A DNA stretch of 64,000 nucleotides from Nakamurella sp. A5-74 (GCF_040438885.1 NZ_CP159218.1:4464001-4528000), one strand, 5' to 3'; positions 8,263-16,938 are shown, counted from the first letter of the stretch. The notes: generated by a model from the sequence alone, not told the origin. Numbers and translations: made by a program.

Positions 8263-8604
8263 ATGCCCGACCGACCTGAGATCGTGTGCATCTGCGGGTC
8301 TGTCCGGTTCGCGGCAGAGATGCTCACAGCGAACCGCCACCTGACGCTCGCAGGCGCCATCGTCGTCGCGCCAGGCATCTTCGCCCGCACAGAGGATCAC
8401 GAGCCGAATGACAACCTCACGCGCGAACAGAAGGTCGCCCTGGGCGAACTCCACCTGCAGAAGATTGATCTAGCCGACCGAGTTCTGGTGGTGAACCCCG
8501 GCGGGTACATCGGCGAGTCCACGCGCCGGGAGATCGCCTACGCCCACAACACCGGAAAGCCGGTGTCGTTCACCGATCCCATCAGACCTGCCCACCTGAC
8601 GTAA
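8263..8604 (+). CDS. Nucleoside 2-deoxyribosyltransferase-like (DUF4406-type) protein
   Basis: A protein of 113 residues opening with VCICGSVRFAAEM, a nucleotide-binding-like strand-loop, and ending with LHLQKIDLADRVLVVNPGGYIGESTRREIAYAHNTGKPV. This C-terminal pattern (DxADxVxVVNPGGYIGxST..EIxYA) is typical of actinobacterial proteins in the nucleoside 2-deoxyribosyltransferase-like superfamily. The superfamily cleaves N-glycosidic bonds, or may sense nucleotides; this subgroup is uncharacterised. It lies 3 bases after the NUDIX gene, consistent with a nucleotide-related pair. Confidence 0.7.
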   Translation: MPDRPEIVCICGSVRFAAEMLTANRHLTLAGAIVVAPGIFARTEDHEPNDNLTREQKVALGELHLQKIDLADRVLVVNPGGYIGESTRREIAYAHNTGKPVSFTDPIRPAHLT

Positions 8605-8838
8605 ACACGTTGGGAGACAGCAGCTCTCGGGCATAAGTGGGAACCGGCAATATCGGATCTCTTGGTATGCCGCGTCCGTCGGACATGATCTGGCTAGCTC
8701 CGCACGCAGGCTCACGAGCAAGACCCTCGCCCCGAAGCCCCGCCAACCAGCTTCGCCGCAGGCCGAGACCACCCTCCGCCAGCTGACCGAATCGTGCATC
8801 CGTTGCAAGCTCCGTGTCATAGCGGCAGGTCAGCGAGC

Positions 8839-9819
8839 TCACCGATGCGCGGGTGACGAATGGCGGGCCGCGATGCGGTTGGCGCGGTCACGTAGATGAG
8901 CGCGAAGGGATTCGGGTGCCAGCACTTCGACGTCGTCGACCACCTGCCACAGTGCCCACTCGGCATGCTCGATGTCCTGGAAGGTGACCTCCAACCGGAC
9001 CGTGCCGTCCATGGTGGGTTCGCCGACGCGGACAGCCAGCGCGGCACGTGCCAGATCGTGTTGCCGAGCGGGGATTGCCGTCACCACCGCGGTGACTTGA
9101 TCGACTTCGGAGAGGTACTGCGCGCACCGATCGCGCCACAGACGCTCGAGATCGACTCGGTCGAGCCGCTCGGCTGGGAGAGGAAGCTCCTGCGCCGCCA
9201 GGATTCGGGACAGCCGGTAGGTGCGGTCGGCGCCGTCTCTGGTCGCCAGTAAGTAGGCCCGGTCTCGCGCGGTGACCAGGCCAATGGGGTGCACCGTCCT
9301 CCAGGATGGTGCTCGTCCAGAAGCTGCGTAGTGGATGCGGAGTTGATGTCCGGCGGTCACCGCACGACGGACCTCGATGAGTGCGGACGTGGACGCACTG
9401 CCCGCCTCGGGCACGCGTGTCACAAGGTCGGCCTCAGGTTCGATCAGCAGGCGCCGCGCCGCTGCACCTGCGCTGACCCGATGTCCGGCGGGGAGCACAT
9501 CCACCACCTTGCGCACCGCCGTGGACAGCGCTGCGCCCAGTCCCAGCGCACCGTCGCCGCGGCCCTGCCCCGCGACGAGCAATGCCAGAGCTTCGTCCTG
9601 GTTCAGGCCGGCGAAGTCGGCTTCCCAACCGGGCAACAGTGCGAATCCTCCGTACCGACCGCGTTCGGCGTAGACAGGAACGCCGGCCAGGGACAACGCC
9701 TCGATGTCGCGCAGCACCGTTCGACGAGACACCTCCAGCTCCTGAGCGAGCGTCGCAGCCGTGACGACTCCACGTTGACGAAGCATCAGCACCAGCGAGA
9801 TCAACCGTTCGGCACGCAC
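8839..9819 (-). CDS. WYL-domain transcriptional regulator (DeoR-type HTH)
   Basis: A protein of 326 residues. An N-terminal HTH_11 domain (MRAERLISLVLMLRQRGVVTAATLAQELEVSRRTVLRDIEAL) is followed by AGVPVYAERGRYGGFALLPG. The central WYL domain (about residues 140-230, HQLRIHYAASGR...HPIGLVTARDRAYLLAT) and a C-terminal WCX extension complete the usual architecture. WYL domains bind ligands, in some cases nucleic acids or nucleotides. It is divergent from the RidA gene, and the gap has a TGACA-N5-TGTCA dyad. It most likely regulates the RidA gene and itself. Confidence 0.85.
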   Translation of the reverse strand: MRAERLISLVLMLRQRGVVTAATLAQELEVSRRTVLRDIEALSLAGVPVYAERGRYGGFALLPGWEADFAGLNQDEALALLVAGQGRGDGALGLGAALSTAVRKVVDVLPAGHRVSAGAAARRLLIEPEADLVTRVPEAGSASTSALIEVRRAVTAGHQLRIHYAASGRAPSWRTVHPIGLVTARDRAYLLATRDGADRTYRLSRILAAQELPLPAERLDRVDLERLWRDRCAQYLSEVDQVTAVVTAIPARQHDLARAALAVRVGEPTMDGTVRLEVTFQDIEHAEWALWQVVDDVEVLAPESLRAHLRDRANRIAARHSSPAHR

Positions 9820-9839
9820 ACAGCGACGCTAGCCATATG

Positions 9840-9854
9840 TGACAGCGGGTGTCA
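9840..9854. promoter_or_regulatory. Dyad TGACA-N5-TGTCA between WYL and RidA genes
   Basis: TGACA (9840-9844) and TGTCA (9850-9854) form a short perfect dyad about 20 bases upstream of the WYL start and 52 bases upstream of the RidA start. Its position suits an operator for the WYL regulator. Short dyads can occur by chance. Confidence 0.35.
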
Positions 9855-9906
9855 CCTTGCCCTGAGAGGTTCGTGCTTGTCAGCAGGTCTCTCGAAAGGA
9901 ACCAAG

Positions 9907-10302
9907 ATGGAACGCACTGCAATCAACCCGGTCACCTGGTCGTCGGAGATGGGGTTCAATCAGGGTGAACTCGTCGTCGAAGGCACTCGGACCCTGTACA
10001 TCTCGGGGCAGACGGCCATGAGCAGCGACGGGAAGCCCCGGCATGAAGGCGACATGGGTGCGCAGCTGGCATTGGCTGTGGACAATGTCGAGGCGGTGCT
10101 CAACGACGCGGGTATGGCCCTGGCGAATCTGGTGCGGTTGAACGTGTTCACCACGTCTATCGATCAGCTCTTCCCGCACTACGGCGTTTTGGCGGGGCGG
10201 CTCGGAGCAGCCGGGGTTGCACCGGCCACGACCATGCTCGAAGTGACGCGGCTGGCCGTACCCGGCCAGATGGTCGAGCTTGAGGGAACGGCCGTCGCCT
10301 GA
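9907..10302 (+). CDS. RidA family (YjgF/YER057c/UK114) protein
   Basis: A protein of 131 residues, the normal length. Visible motifs are LYISGQTAMSSDGKPRHEGDMGAQLALAVDNVEAVL and the C-terminal PATTMLEVTRLAVPGQMVELEGTAVA, which holds the segment with the catalytic-site region of RidA proteins. Founder members deaminate reactive enamine/imine intermediates; many subgroups have other or unknown activities, and the arginine usually required for imine deaminase activity (in the R-x-x-V pattern) is not clearly placed here. The ATG at 9907 follows GAAAGGAACC. It is divergent from the WYL regulator, which probably controls it. Confidence 0.85.
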   Translation: MERTAINPVTWSSEMGFNQGELVVEGTRTLYISGQTAMSSDGKPRHEGDMGAQLALAVDNVEAVLNDAGMALANLVRLNVFTTSIDQLFPHYGVLAGRLGAAGVAPATTMLEVTRLAVPGQMVELEGTAVA

Positions 10303-10462
10303 CCTCGGCTGGCGGCTGTTTGTGCCGCTCACGCCGGACACCTCGGCGCGAGCGGCACGGCTGAGCACCCGTGCATTCCGCTGTCAGCAGCCTCGGGCCG
10401 ATGGGGTGCGGGAGTTGTGTGGGGAGAGGCTCGCATCGGTCATCACCTGCAATAATGGGTCT

Positions 10463-10822
10463 TCAGGTTGACATAATCATTATTATCGGCGATAATGTGA
10501 CGGTTGTTTCTGCCCTGTCAAGTGCGGGCCGCCACTTCCACACACCCCCGACGTTGACGATCTCGCTGGGGAGGACTGCGGCATCGTGAAGGCGCGCCGC
10601 GAGGTCACGTTTAGTCCCGGAGACCCGGAGGCCGTTCTCCCGGCAGGTTTGGCGGAGATCCGGCCCTCGCCAGCACATGAGATCGCTGACATGCAGGCTC
10701 GGCGGCCGCGACGAGGCGCACAGATCGCAACGACCATCAGATCCAACAGCGAGGTCTTCTGTGGTGATGAGACCCATCATCCGGCCGTGAGTGTCGTAGA
10801 CCGGCAGTAACGATTCGATCAT
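10463..10822 (-). CDS. Hypothetical protein with SAP-like segment, ending inside a dif-like site
   Basis: A protein of 119 residues. The first 26 residues (LLPVYDTHGRMMGLITTEDLAV) look like a piece of a CBS-type fold, and residues about 54-78 (DLRQTCRENGLRVSGTKRDLAARLHDA) match the SAP helix-extended-helix pattern found in DNA-binding proteins. RCDLCAS contains a CxxC pair. The last codons are written by the dif-like sequence at 10466-10493, and the stop lies just outside it, so the 3' end may have been created by recombination at that site. Function unknown; it may be a remnant. Confidence 0.4.
   Translation of the reverse strand: MIESLLPVYDTHGRMMGLITTEDLAVGSDGRCDLCASSRPPSLHVSDLMCWRGPDLRQTCRENGLRVSGTKRDLAARLHDAAVLPSEIVNVGGVWKWRPALDRAETTVTLSPIIMIMST
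10466..10493 (-). other. dif-like XerC/XerD recombination site, copy A
   Basis: Read on the minus strand, the site has a XerC-type arm containing CGCCGATAA, a 6-bp centre TAATGA, and a XerD-type arm TTATGTCAAC. The layout of 11 + 6 + 11 bases and the TTATGTCAA arm match what is known of actinobacterial dif sites. A second copy in the same orientation lies at 18305-18332; the two differ within the central 6 bases and only outside the conserved arms otherwise. Conservation of the arms with divergence of the centre is what is expected of functional Xer sites. Confidence 0.7.
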
Positions 10823-11217
10823 TGTTGTTGTCGCCTTACTGTGTTGACCGTGGTGACTGGATGACGTGGCGTTCAGCGCGCAGCTCGTGGTTTGACTTCC
10901 GTGATCCGCGCACCTGAACGGAGCCGGGCACGCACGGTGAGCTACGTACTCCTACGCCTGCTGCTCGGTGAGCACGACCTCGTGCTCACCTCTGGCGAGG
11001 CCGTCGAGTTCAATATCCACACCTCGATATCCACACCCCCATTCGTTCGCCAACGCGGCAGAGACACCCACACAACTTCTGATGCTGATGGGCACTCAGG
11101 GAACAATGCGCGCACGCGCACGCGCGCGCCCGACCCAAACGAGCCCCCGCACCTGAGAGCCGGCGAGCTCGCAAGCGCTAGGCCTGATGCTCTTGGATAG
11201 CCCGACTCACCGGGTCG
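10823..11217. other. Intergenic region without a convincing gene
   Basis: About 395 bases between the SAP-like gene and the end of the LuxR-family gene. It contains a 24-bp alternating purine-pyrimidine run at 11106-11129 (ATGCGCGCACGCGCAC and onward), a type of sequence that can adopt Z-DNA. A 102-codon frame here has shadow-like composition (Arg/Thr/Pro-rich). I see no RNA gene. Confidence 0.5.
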
Positions 11218-13920
11218 TCAGGAGCCGATCTTGGGCCGGTCCCGCAATTGTCTGCGCGAAGAGATGTCAAGCTTGCTGAAGATGTTGCGCAGATGGGCGT
11301 CGACCGTACGAGGACTGATGAACAGCCGAGCTGCCACCTCGTTGGAAGTCGCGCCGGTGGCGACCAGTCGCGCGATGTTTAGCTCTTGCATGGTGAGCTC
11401 GTCCTGCGCAGGCCCGGAGCGACTACGAGCCCTCTCGCCCGTGGCACGTAACTCACCGGCGGCGCGCTCGGCGAACGCGTCGATCCCCGCCCCGGAGAAC
11501 AGGTCGTGCGCAGCGCGGAGGTGCAGGCGGCAGTCCCGCCGACGACCCTCACGTCGTAACCACTCCCCGTAGAGCAGAAGCGCCCGACCCCGGTAGGGCA
11601 ACAGGGGGCTGTCCTGCAAGAGCTCAACAGCCTGCCGGTAGTGCTCCTCGTCGCCAGTCACCAGCCCGCGCGCGTAGGCGGCAATACCCAGACCGGACCC
11701 GGTGCCGCCTGCGGAGGTCCGTTCGGTCAACGACTTCAACGCCACGGTCGCCGCCGCGTGGTCTCCGCAACGAACCGCGGCCTCGATCAGTTCAGGCAGT
11801 GCCAGTCCGGCAAGGAGAAGGTCCCCGTGGACACTGGCCTGCTGCGCAGCGGCCAGTGCGGCCGGGTAGTTGGCCAGGCCGTTGTGCAGCACGGCCGCCG
11901 CCCAGTGCACGTTGGCCATCAGCTGTCCCGAACCCGAAGCCGTCGCAGCTGCCGTGGCCTCGGCGAACAGCTCAAGCGCGTTCTCGCGGTTCCCGCGTAT
12001 CGAGGCCAGGTGCAGGCGTGGATAGCTCAGCGGGATCGTCCCGGTCGCATCAGCGATCGCCTCTTCCTCGGCGACCGCAGCCATCGCCTCGGCGAGGTCG
12101 CCTGTGAGCACCGCCCTCGATGTCGCCTGGGCGAGACCCAGCCGCAGACCCATCGGGGAGCCTGACTCGCGACCGGTCTTGAGCAGCCACTCCACGATCT
12201 CCGCGTGCACAGGCTGGTCCCACAGCTCCCCGGCGATCATGACGGAGAGCGCGGGGCGCCGCACCCAGAGGGGTTCGTCGCCGCCGTCAAGAGCCTTGCG
12301 TAGCAGCGGAGCGGCCGCAAGGTGCCCCTGGGTGGACAGGACGGCCAGGGCGTCGAGCACGTCGGGTGTACCGGCTGCCGGCGCGGTGGACCGAGCCGCT
12401 TCCAGGACCCGGTCCATGACACCGTGTGCCCGGCCCACGACCATGCTCATCTCCAGCGCATCCAGCAGACACTCCCGCGACTTCTGCGGGTCGACCTCGG
12501 CCAGCCGCCGCGCAGCGCGCAGCATGAGGTCCGGGCCCTTTCCGTCGTTGTGTCGCAGGAATGCGATCCGGCCGCGCAGCTGATCGACCTGGGCGTAGCG
12601 AAGCGCGTCCAGGCCCGTGGTTTCGACCGTAGCGAGCAGGCTCGCCGCGGTATCGGTGGCGCCCGCCTCCAGATGGGCCTCCGCCGCCGCGATGGTCCGA
12701 TCGATCCGACGTGCCGCATCCAGCGTCAGCTCGGCCGCGCGTTCGGCAAAGGCCGCCGCGGCGACCACGCCTCCGCGTGCCTGAGCCCGAGCGGCGGACC
12801 GTTCCAGGTCGGAGGCGACGTCGTCGTCGGGGCCGGTGCCGGCCTGTGCGCGGTGCCAGACCCGCCGGTCAGGATCCGCGATCGCGTCGGTGGCCTCAGC
12901 CAGCACCCGATGGGCGCTGCGACGCCGCTCCGCGTCCGCGACTCGGTAGACCGCAGACCGCGCGAGTGGGTGGCAGAAACGGATGCGGGTGCCGAACTCA
13001 ACCAGCCCGGTGGCGGTCGCGGCAGCAGTGCTGGTTGGCACATCAATGTCGAGCAGGCGCGCGGCGGGCCAGAGCAGGCCAGGGTCCCCGGTCGGATCGG
13101 CGCTTGCGACGATCATGAGCATTTGCGCACCTTCGGGCAGCGTGTCCAGCCGTTCGACGAAACCGCGTTCGATCCGGGTCGGCACCGAGGAAAAGTCCAG
13201 CGGGGCGAAGCCGCCGGCGGTAGGCATTTCGAGCAACGCCAGCGGATGCCCGCGGGCCTCGGTCAGGATCCGGTCACGTACCTGTTCGTCGAGCGTTACA
13301 TGGCTCTGCGACGCCAGGAGCGTCCGCGCCTCGGCATCGCTCAACCCATCGATCACCAGGCCCGGCAGCCGATCCAGCTCGTCCACTGGAGACGGTGTGC
13401 GGAATGCGAACATCATGGCGATCCGTTCGACGGTGATCCGCCGGGCGAGGAACGTCAACGCTTGCGTCGACGCGCTGTCCAGCCAGTGGGCATCGTCGAT
13501 CACGCACAACAACGGCCGGTTCCGGGCGGCTCGCGCCAACAGCTCCAGGGTCGCCAAGCCGATGCGAAACACCTCCGGGGTGCCGGCGGCGAGCCCGAAC
13601 GCGACCCGGAGCGCGTCGCGGTGCGGCGCAGGCAGGTCGTCGAGCTGGGAGAGCAGCGGGGCGCAGAGCTGGTGCAACGCGGCGAACGGCAGGTCGGCCT
13701 CGAACTCCGTTCCGCAGGCCGTGACGACGTCGTATCCGGTCGCCGCGCCGGTGGCTTGCTCGAGCAGTCGGCTCTTGCCGATGCCAGCAGGCCCGCGCAG
13801 GACGAGAACCGCTCCCCGTCCATTGCGAGCCGTGTCGAGCAACTCGTCGATCCGGGCGATCTCGACCCGCCTACCAATGACCGGGGTAGAAGACGTCGCC
13901 GGGTTCCGCACGTTCTGCAT
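11218..13920 (-). CDS. Large LuxR-family (LAL) ATPase transcriptional regulator
   Basis: A protein of 900 residues. The N-terminal AAA/STAND-type ATPase domain has Walker A GPAGIGKS at residues 43-50 and a Walker B-like strand LLCVIDDAHWLDSAS near residue 142. A long alpha-helical, tetratricopeptide-like middle follows. The C-terminus (about 835-895) is a LuxR HTH: LTMQELNIARLVATGATSNEVAARLFISPRTVDAHLRNIFSKLDISSRRQL. Such LAL regulators activate nearby or distant operons in response to unknown ligands. It is divergent from the membrane protein/SDR group at 14110-16176 and is the obvious candidate for controlling it. Confidence 0.92.
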   Translation of the reverse strand: MQNVRNPATSSTPVIGRRVEIARIDELLDTARNGRGAVLVLRGPAGIGKSRLLEQATGAATGYDVVTACGTEFEADLPFAALHQLCAPLLSQLDDLPAPHRDALRVAFGLAAGTPEVFRIGLATLELLARAARNRPLLCVIDDAHWLDSASTQALTFLARRITVERIAMMFAFRTPSPVDELDRLPGLVIDGLSDAEARTLLASQSHVTLDEQVRDRILTEARGHPLALLEMPTAGGFAPLDFSSVPTRIERGFVERLDTLPEGAQMLMIVASADPTGDPGLLWPAARLLDIDVPTSTAAATATGLVEFGTRIRFCHPLARSAVYRVADAERRRSAHRVLAEATDAIADPDRRVWHRAQAGTGPDDDVASDLERSAARAQARGGVVAAAAFAERAAELTLDAARRIDRTIAAAEAHLEAGATDTAASLLATVETTGLDALRYAQVDQLRGRIAFLRHNDGKGPDLMLRAARRLAEVDPQKSRECLLDALEMSMVVGRAHGVMDRVLEAARSTAPAAGTPDVLDALAVLSTQGHLAAAPLLRKALDGGDEPLWVRRPALSVMIAGELWDQPVHAEIVEWLLKTGRESGSPMGLRLGLAQATSRAVLTGDLAEAMAAVAEEEAIADATGTIPLSYPRLHLASIRGNRENALELFAEATAAATASGSGQLMANVHWAAAVLHNGLANYPAALAAAQQASVHGDLLLAGLALPELIEAAVRCGDHAAATVALKSLTERTSAGGTGSGLGIAAYARGLVTGDEEHYRQAVELLQDSPLLPYRGRALLLYGEWLRREGRRRDCRLHLRAAHDLFSGAGIDAFAERAAGELRATGERARSRSGPAQDELTMQELNIARLVATGATSNEVAARLFISPRTVDAHLRNIFSKLDISSRRQLRDRPKIGS

Positions 13921-13971
13921 TCTAGTTCTGTTTCTACGTGGCCACTGGACCGGTAGGTGCCATCGGATCTA

Positions 13972-13984
13972 GGTGGTTTCCACC
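13972..13984. promoter_or_regulatory. Dyad GGTGG-TTT-CCACC in divergent promoter region
   Basis: GGTGG (13972-13976) and CCACC (13980-13984) are separated by TTT, 52 bases upstream of the LuxR-family start and 126 bases upstream of the membrane-protein start. It could be an operator for the LAL regulator. It is short, so confidence is low. Confidence 0.3.
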
Positions 13985-14109
13985 GACGCGACGACGCCAC
14001 CGGGCACGCGATTGTTGTTGTGGCATCGCGGACAACCCCTGACACCGGAGACACCAGCCGAGGGAGACCGTGGCCCGCCCAGGGCCGTAGCCGCGAAGAA
14101 GGGATCGAC

Positions 14110-14559
14110 ATGTCAGTCTTCACCGCTTCCAAGAGCATCACCCCCCCTGCACGGTGGGCGGATTATACCGGCCGCACGCTGATGGCCGTCACCGGACTCT
14201 CGACCCTCATTCCATTTGCCAACGGGATCTCGCGGGTCGCCAACGCGCCCGAGGCGTACATGTTGACGGAGTTCTGGCGCACGACCGCCTACCTCGTCTT
14301 CGCTGGATTGTGGCTGCTGCTCGCGTGGGCTCCTCGCCGGCAACGTGGCATCTGGGAACTCCTGCTGATCCAGAAGTCGGCCGTCTCCGTGTTCGCTCTG
14401 GTGAACCTCGGTGCTACCGACTCGGTGCGGGACAGCATCAGCGACAGCAGCCTCGTGGTGGCAACGCTGGTTGCCTATGTGCTGTGCCGCGGCTGGCAGG
14501 CCTGGCGAGCCGATGACGCGGCGGCGCCGGCGATGCGCAGTCCGCAACTGCCTGCCTGA
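14110..14559 (+). CDS. Small integral membrane protein (149 aa)
   Basis: Four hydrophobic segments are visible: TLMAVTGLSTLIPFANGI, TTAYLVFAGLWLLLAWA, ELLLIQKSAVSVFALVNLG and SSLVVATLVAYVLCRGW. Loops are short and the C-terminus is Ala-rich. The size and pattern resemble small DoxX/DUF4345-like membrane proteins, but no signature is clear. The start at ATG 14110 follows AGAAGGGATCGAC. It precedes two SDR genes in the same direction and probably forms an operon with them. Confidence 0.65.
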   Translation: MSVFTASKSITPPARWADYTGRTLMAVTGLSTLIPFANGISRVANAPEAYMLTEFWRTTAYLVFAGLWLLLAWAPRRQRGIWELLLIQKSAVSVFALVNLGATDSVRDSISDSSLVVATLVAYVLCRGWQAWRADDAAAPAMRSPQLPA

Positions 14560-14664
14560 TTGGCCGGACAGCTGCCACTACGGCGACCTGCCCACTCACG
14601 ACCGCCCACTGCGCAGGTTCCACCAGAACGCAGCGGTGCGCAGAAACCTACGAAAGGCACAACC

Positions 14665-15423
14665 ATGCAGCACATGAACAACAAGATCGCCGTCGTCACC
14701 GGTGGAGGTTCAGGGATTGGCCTGGCTATTGCGGAGGAGCTCGTCGAGCTTGGAGCCACGGTCGTCATCACAGGCCGTCGCCAGAGCACCCTCGACGACG
14801 CCACCAACAGGATCGGCCCTGCCTGTACGGGACAGGTCGCCGATGTCTCCAGCGAGCAGGATATGGCTGCCGTCTACGCAGACGTGGTTGCCAAGCACGG
14901 GCGCCTCGACATCGTGATCGCCAACGCAGGTGCGGGGTACCACTCGGTGCTGGGTGCGATCACCGAGAAGGAGTTCGACGCCACGTTCAACATCAACGCC
15001 AAGGGCGTCCTGTTCACCGTCCAGACTGCACTCCCCCACATGTCGGCCGGCGGATCGGTCGTGATCGTTGGTTCGACCGCCTCGATCAATCCCCCTCGCG
15101 GAATGAGCATGTACGGACGCGCCAAGGCAGCGGTCCGCGACTTCATCCGGTCCTGGATCCAGGACATCAAGGGCACCGGCATCCGCATCAACGTGCTCAG
15201 TCCCGGCGCCGTTGACACCGAATCTTTGCGCAACGCCCTCGCCCGCGCACAGGGCGCAGACCAGGTCCAGGTCGGGATCGAACGCATGGGCGCCGGAAGC
15301 CCCATCGGACGCATAGCCCAGACCAGCGAGATCGCCAAGGCAGTCGCGTTTCTTGCGTCCGACGACGCCAGCTTCATCCACGGGGTTGAACTGTTCGCCG
15401 ATGGCGGACTGGCCCAGGTCTGA
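14665..15423 (+). CDS. SDR-family oxidoreductase
   Basis: A classical short-chain dehydrogenase/reductase of 252 residues. The NAD(P)-binding TGGGSGIG motif is at residues 12-19, the NAG motif lies in VIANAGAGY, the catalytic Ser in VIVGSTAS, and Tyr150 and Lys154 form the YxxxK pair (MYGRAKAA). GRRQ after the second strand suggests NADP preference. The C-terminus HGVELFADGGLAQV is typical. A ribosome site GAAAGG precedes ATG 14665. The next SDR starts 15 bases after its stop. The substrate is not predictable. Confidence 0.92.
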   Translation: MQHMNNKIAVVTGGGSGIGLAIAEELVELGATVVITGRRQSTLDDATNRIGPACTGQVADVSSEQDMAAVYADVVAKHGRLDIVIANAGAGYHSVLGAITEKEFDATFNINAKGVLFTVQTALPHMSAGGSVVIVGSTASINPPRGMSMYGRAKAAVRDFIRSWIQDIKGTGIRINVLSPGAVDTESLRNALARAQGADQVQVGIERMGAGSPIGRIAQTSEIAKAVAFLASDDASFIHGVELFADGGLAQV

Positions 15424-15438
15424 GAGAAGGAGAACCTC

Positions 15439-16176
15439 ATGAATGACATCAACAACAAGGTCGTGGTCATCACCGGAGCCAGCAGCGGTATGGGAGAGGC
15501 AACAGCTCTGCACCTCGCCGAGCGCGGCGCCAAGATCGTTCTCGGAGCCCGACGGGCAGATCGACTCGAGGCCCTGGCAACGCGCATCGTGGGGGCGGGC
15601 GGCGAGGCAGTCTGGCTGCCCACCGACGTCAGCCGACGCGCCGACATGGAGGCCCTCATCGCGTTGGCCACCACGACATACGGGCGCCTGGACGTCCTGG
15701 TCAACAACGCCGGGATCATGCCGATTTCCGCTATCGACGACCTCAGGGTCGACGACTGGGAAGCCATGATCGACGTCAACATCAAAGGCGTCCTTTACGG
15801 CATCGCCGCCTCACTCCCGGTGTTCCGCGCCCAGAACGCCGGTCACGTCATCAACGTTGGGTCCACCGCGACTCTCAGGATTGTCCCGACCATGTCGGTC
15901 TACTCCGGCACCAAGATGGCCGTCCGCGCCATCAGCGAGGGACTGCGCCAAGAAGCCGGCGCGGACCTTCGGGTCACGCTCATCACCCCTGGCATGACCT
16001 CGACCGAAGGTATGGGCGTCATCCCCGATCCCGAGGTGCGTGTAGGGCTGCAGGCGACCATCGACAAGATCGCCATGCCCGCATCGGCCATCGCCTCCGC
16101 CATCGCGTACGCGATCGGACAGCCATCCGGGGTCGACATCGGCGAAGTGGTGGTGCGACCTACCGCGCAGGCGTAG
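15439..16176 (+). CDS. SDR-family oxidoreductase
   Basis: A second classical SDR, 245 residues, with TGASSGMG at about residues 11-18, LVNNAGIMPIS, a Ser in NVGSTATL, and the Tyr155/Lys159 YxxxK pair (VYSGTKMA). ARRADRL suggests NADP binding. It is related to, but clearly diverged from, the upstream SDR. It is preceded by GAGAAGGAG and followed by a strong hairpin (16184-16218), so it is likely the last gene of the operon. Confidence 0.92.
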   Translation: MNDINNKVVVITGASSGMGEATALHLAERGAKIVLGARRADRLEALATRIVGAGGEAVWLPTDVSRRADMEALIALATTTYGRLDVLVNNAGIMPISAIDDLRVDDWEAMIDVNIKGVLYGIAASLPVFRAQNAGHVINVGSTATLRIVPTMSVYSGTKMAVRAISEGLRQEAGADLRVTLITPGMTSTEGMGVIPDPEVRVGLQATIDKIAMPASAIASAIAYAIGQPSGVDIGEVVVRPTAQA

Positions 16177-16183
16177 GCACCCG

Positions 16184-16218
16184 CTCGCTGCACGACCGTA
16201 ATTTGGCCGTGCAGCGAG
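16184..16218 (+). terminator. Hairpin terminator after SDR operon
   Basis: CTCGCTGCACG (16184-16194) pairs perfectly with CGTGCAGCGAG (16208-16218). With the adjoining bases the stem is 13 of 14 pairs. It begins 8 bases after the SDR stop. A poly-T tail is absent, as is usual for actinobacterial hairpins. Confidence 0.65.
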
Positions 16219-16626
16219 ACTGCGATGTCGGCTGTCGAGCTGCCAGGTGACCCCAGGTCAGCTGACAGTGCTTCGGCCTTCAGAATGTGGCGCATGAGGC
16301 CTCGATGACTGGTTCGACCGCGAGATGGATTGACAGCTTCGCCAAGCTCGCGGGTTCACCGCGCGGTGCTGCGCCGGTACCGCCGTCGGGTGCGCGACGC
16401 GGCCGCTGCTCGTTCGTCGACGCTGTTGATGGTCGGCCTCTGGTGAGACGTGATGTCATCGCCGAAGGCCGGTACCGCGGTCGATACGACCGCATCGCTA
16501 GACTGGGAATTCGTTCCGATTGTGGCGCGCACGAAGACTGTTCACCGGGCGCTCAGCCCGGTGTCCTTTGACTCCCAGCCGTTCACCGTCGAAGACGACC
16601 AGTAGTCGAGAAGGTCGGGGGACCTC
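16219..16626. other. Intergenic region without a convincing gene
   Basis: About 400 bases. Short frames on both strands (for example 16287-16571 plus and 16280-16495 minus) overlap each other and have Arg/Gly/Pro-rich products, so neither is called. GGTACCGCGGTCGATACGACCG near 16471 has weak dyad symmetry. I see no RNA gene. Confidence 0.5.
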
Positions 16627-16938
16627 ATGACCGAGTACGACGACGAGATCGAGCGGGGCCGGTCGCTGGCCGGTGAAGCTGCCGCGGCGAGCGCAGCGCT
16701 GAACCGGGAGGCCACCCGGATCGGGGCGGTCGGGGGTCAGCCGGTCCCACCGGACACCGGGACGGCCGCGGGTGACGCGGCGTACCGGACGGCCTGGCGG
16801 CGAGAAGTGTTCGCCTCGCAGATGTTCTGGACGTGGGTGAAGCAACAGTCCCGGTTCGTCACTGATCAGGATCTCGGGGTGCTGCTGCGGGTCCTCGCCG
16901 GCCAGGACCCCGCCACCGACGACGACCGGGACTCGTGA
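16627..16938 (+). CDS. Hypothetical protein (103 aa)
   Basis: An acidic, Ala-rich soluble protein. The middle (AYRTAWRREVFASQMFWTWVKQQSRFVTDQDLGVLLRVLAGQDP) is predicted helical. Its stop TGA overlaps the ATG of the thermonuclease gene (16936-16940), so the two are translationally coupled. No family recognised. The coupling suggests that it is a partner, chaperone or inhibitor of the nuclease; that is inference. Confidence 0.6.
   Translation: MTEYDDEIERGRSLAGEAAAASAALNREATRIGAVGGQPVPPDTGTAAGDAAYRTAWRREVFASQMFWTWVKQQSRFVTDQDLGVLLRVLAGQDPATDDDRDS

Noticed and set aside
8605-8838. An 86-codon minus-strand frame between the deoxyribosyltransferase-like and WYL genes
   Set aside because: No ribosome site, no recognisable motif and ambiguous composition; it could be a remnant but cannot be supported.
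11106-11129. Alternating purine-pyrimidine run as a regulatory Z-DNA element
   Set aside because: Such runs are expected by chance in GC-rich DNA, and nothing nearby depends on it.
12322-13956. A 544-codon open frame on the plus strand
   Set aside because: It is antisense to the LuxR-family regulator, whose ATPase and HTH motifs are clear; the frame is a high-GC shadow.
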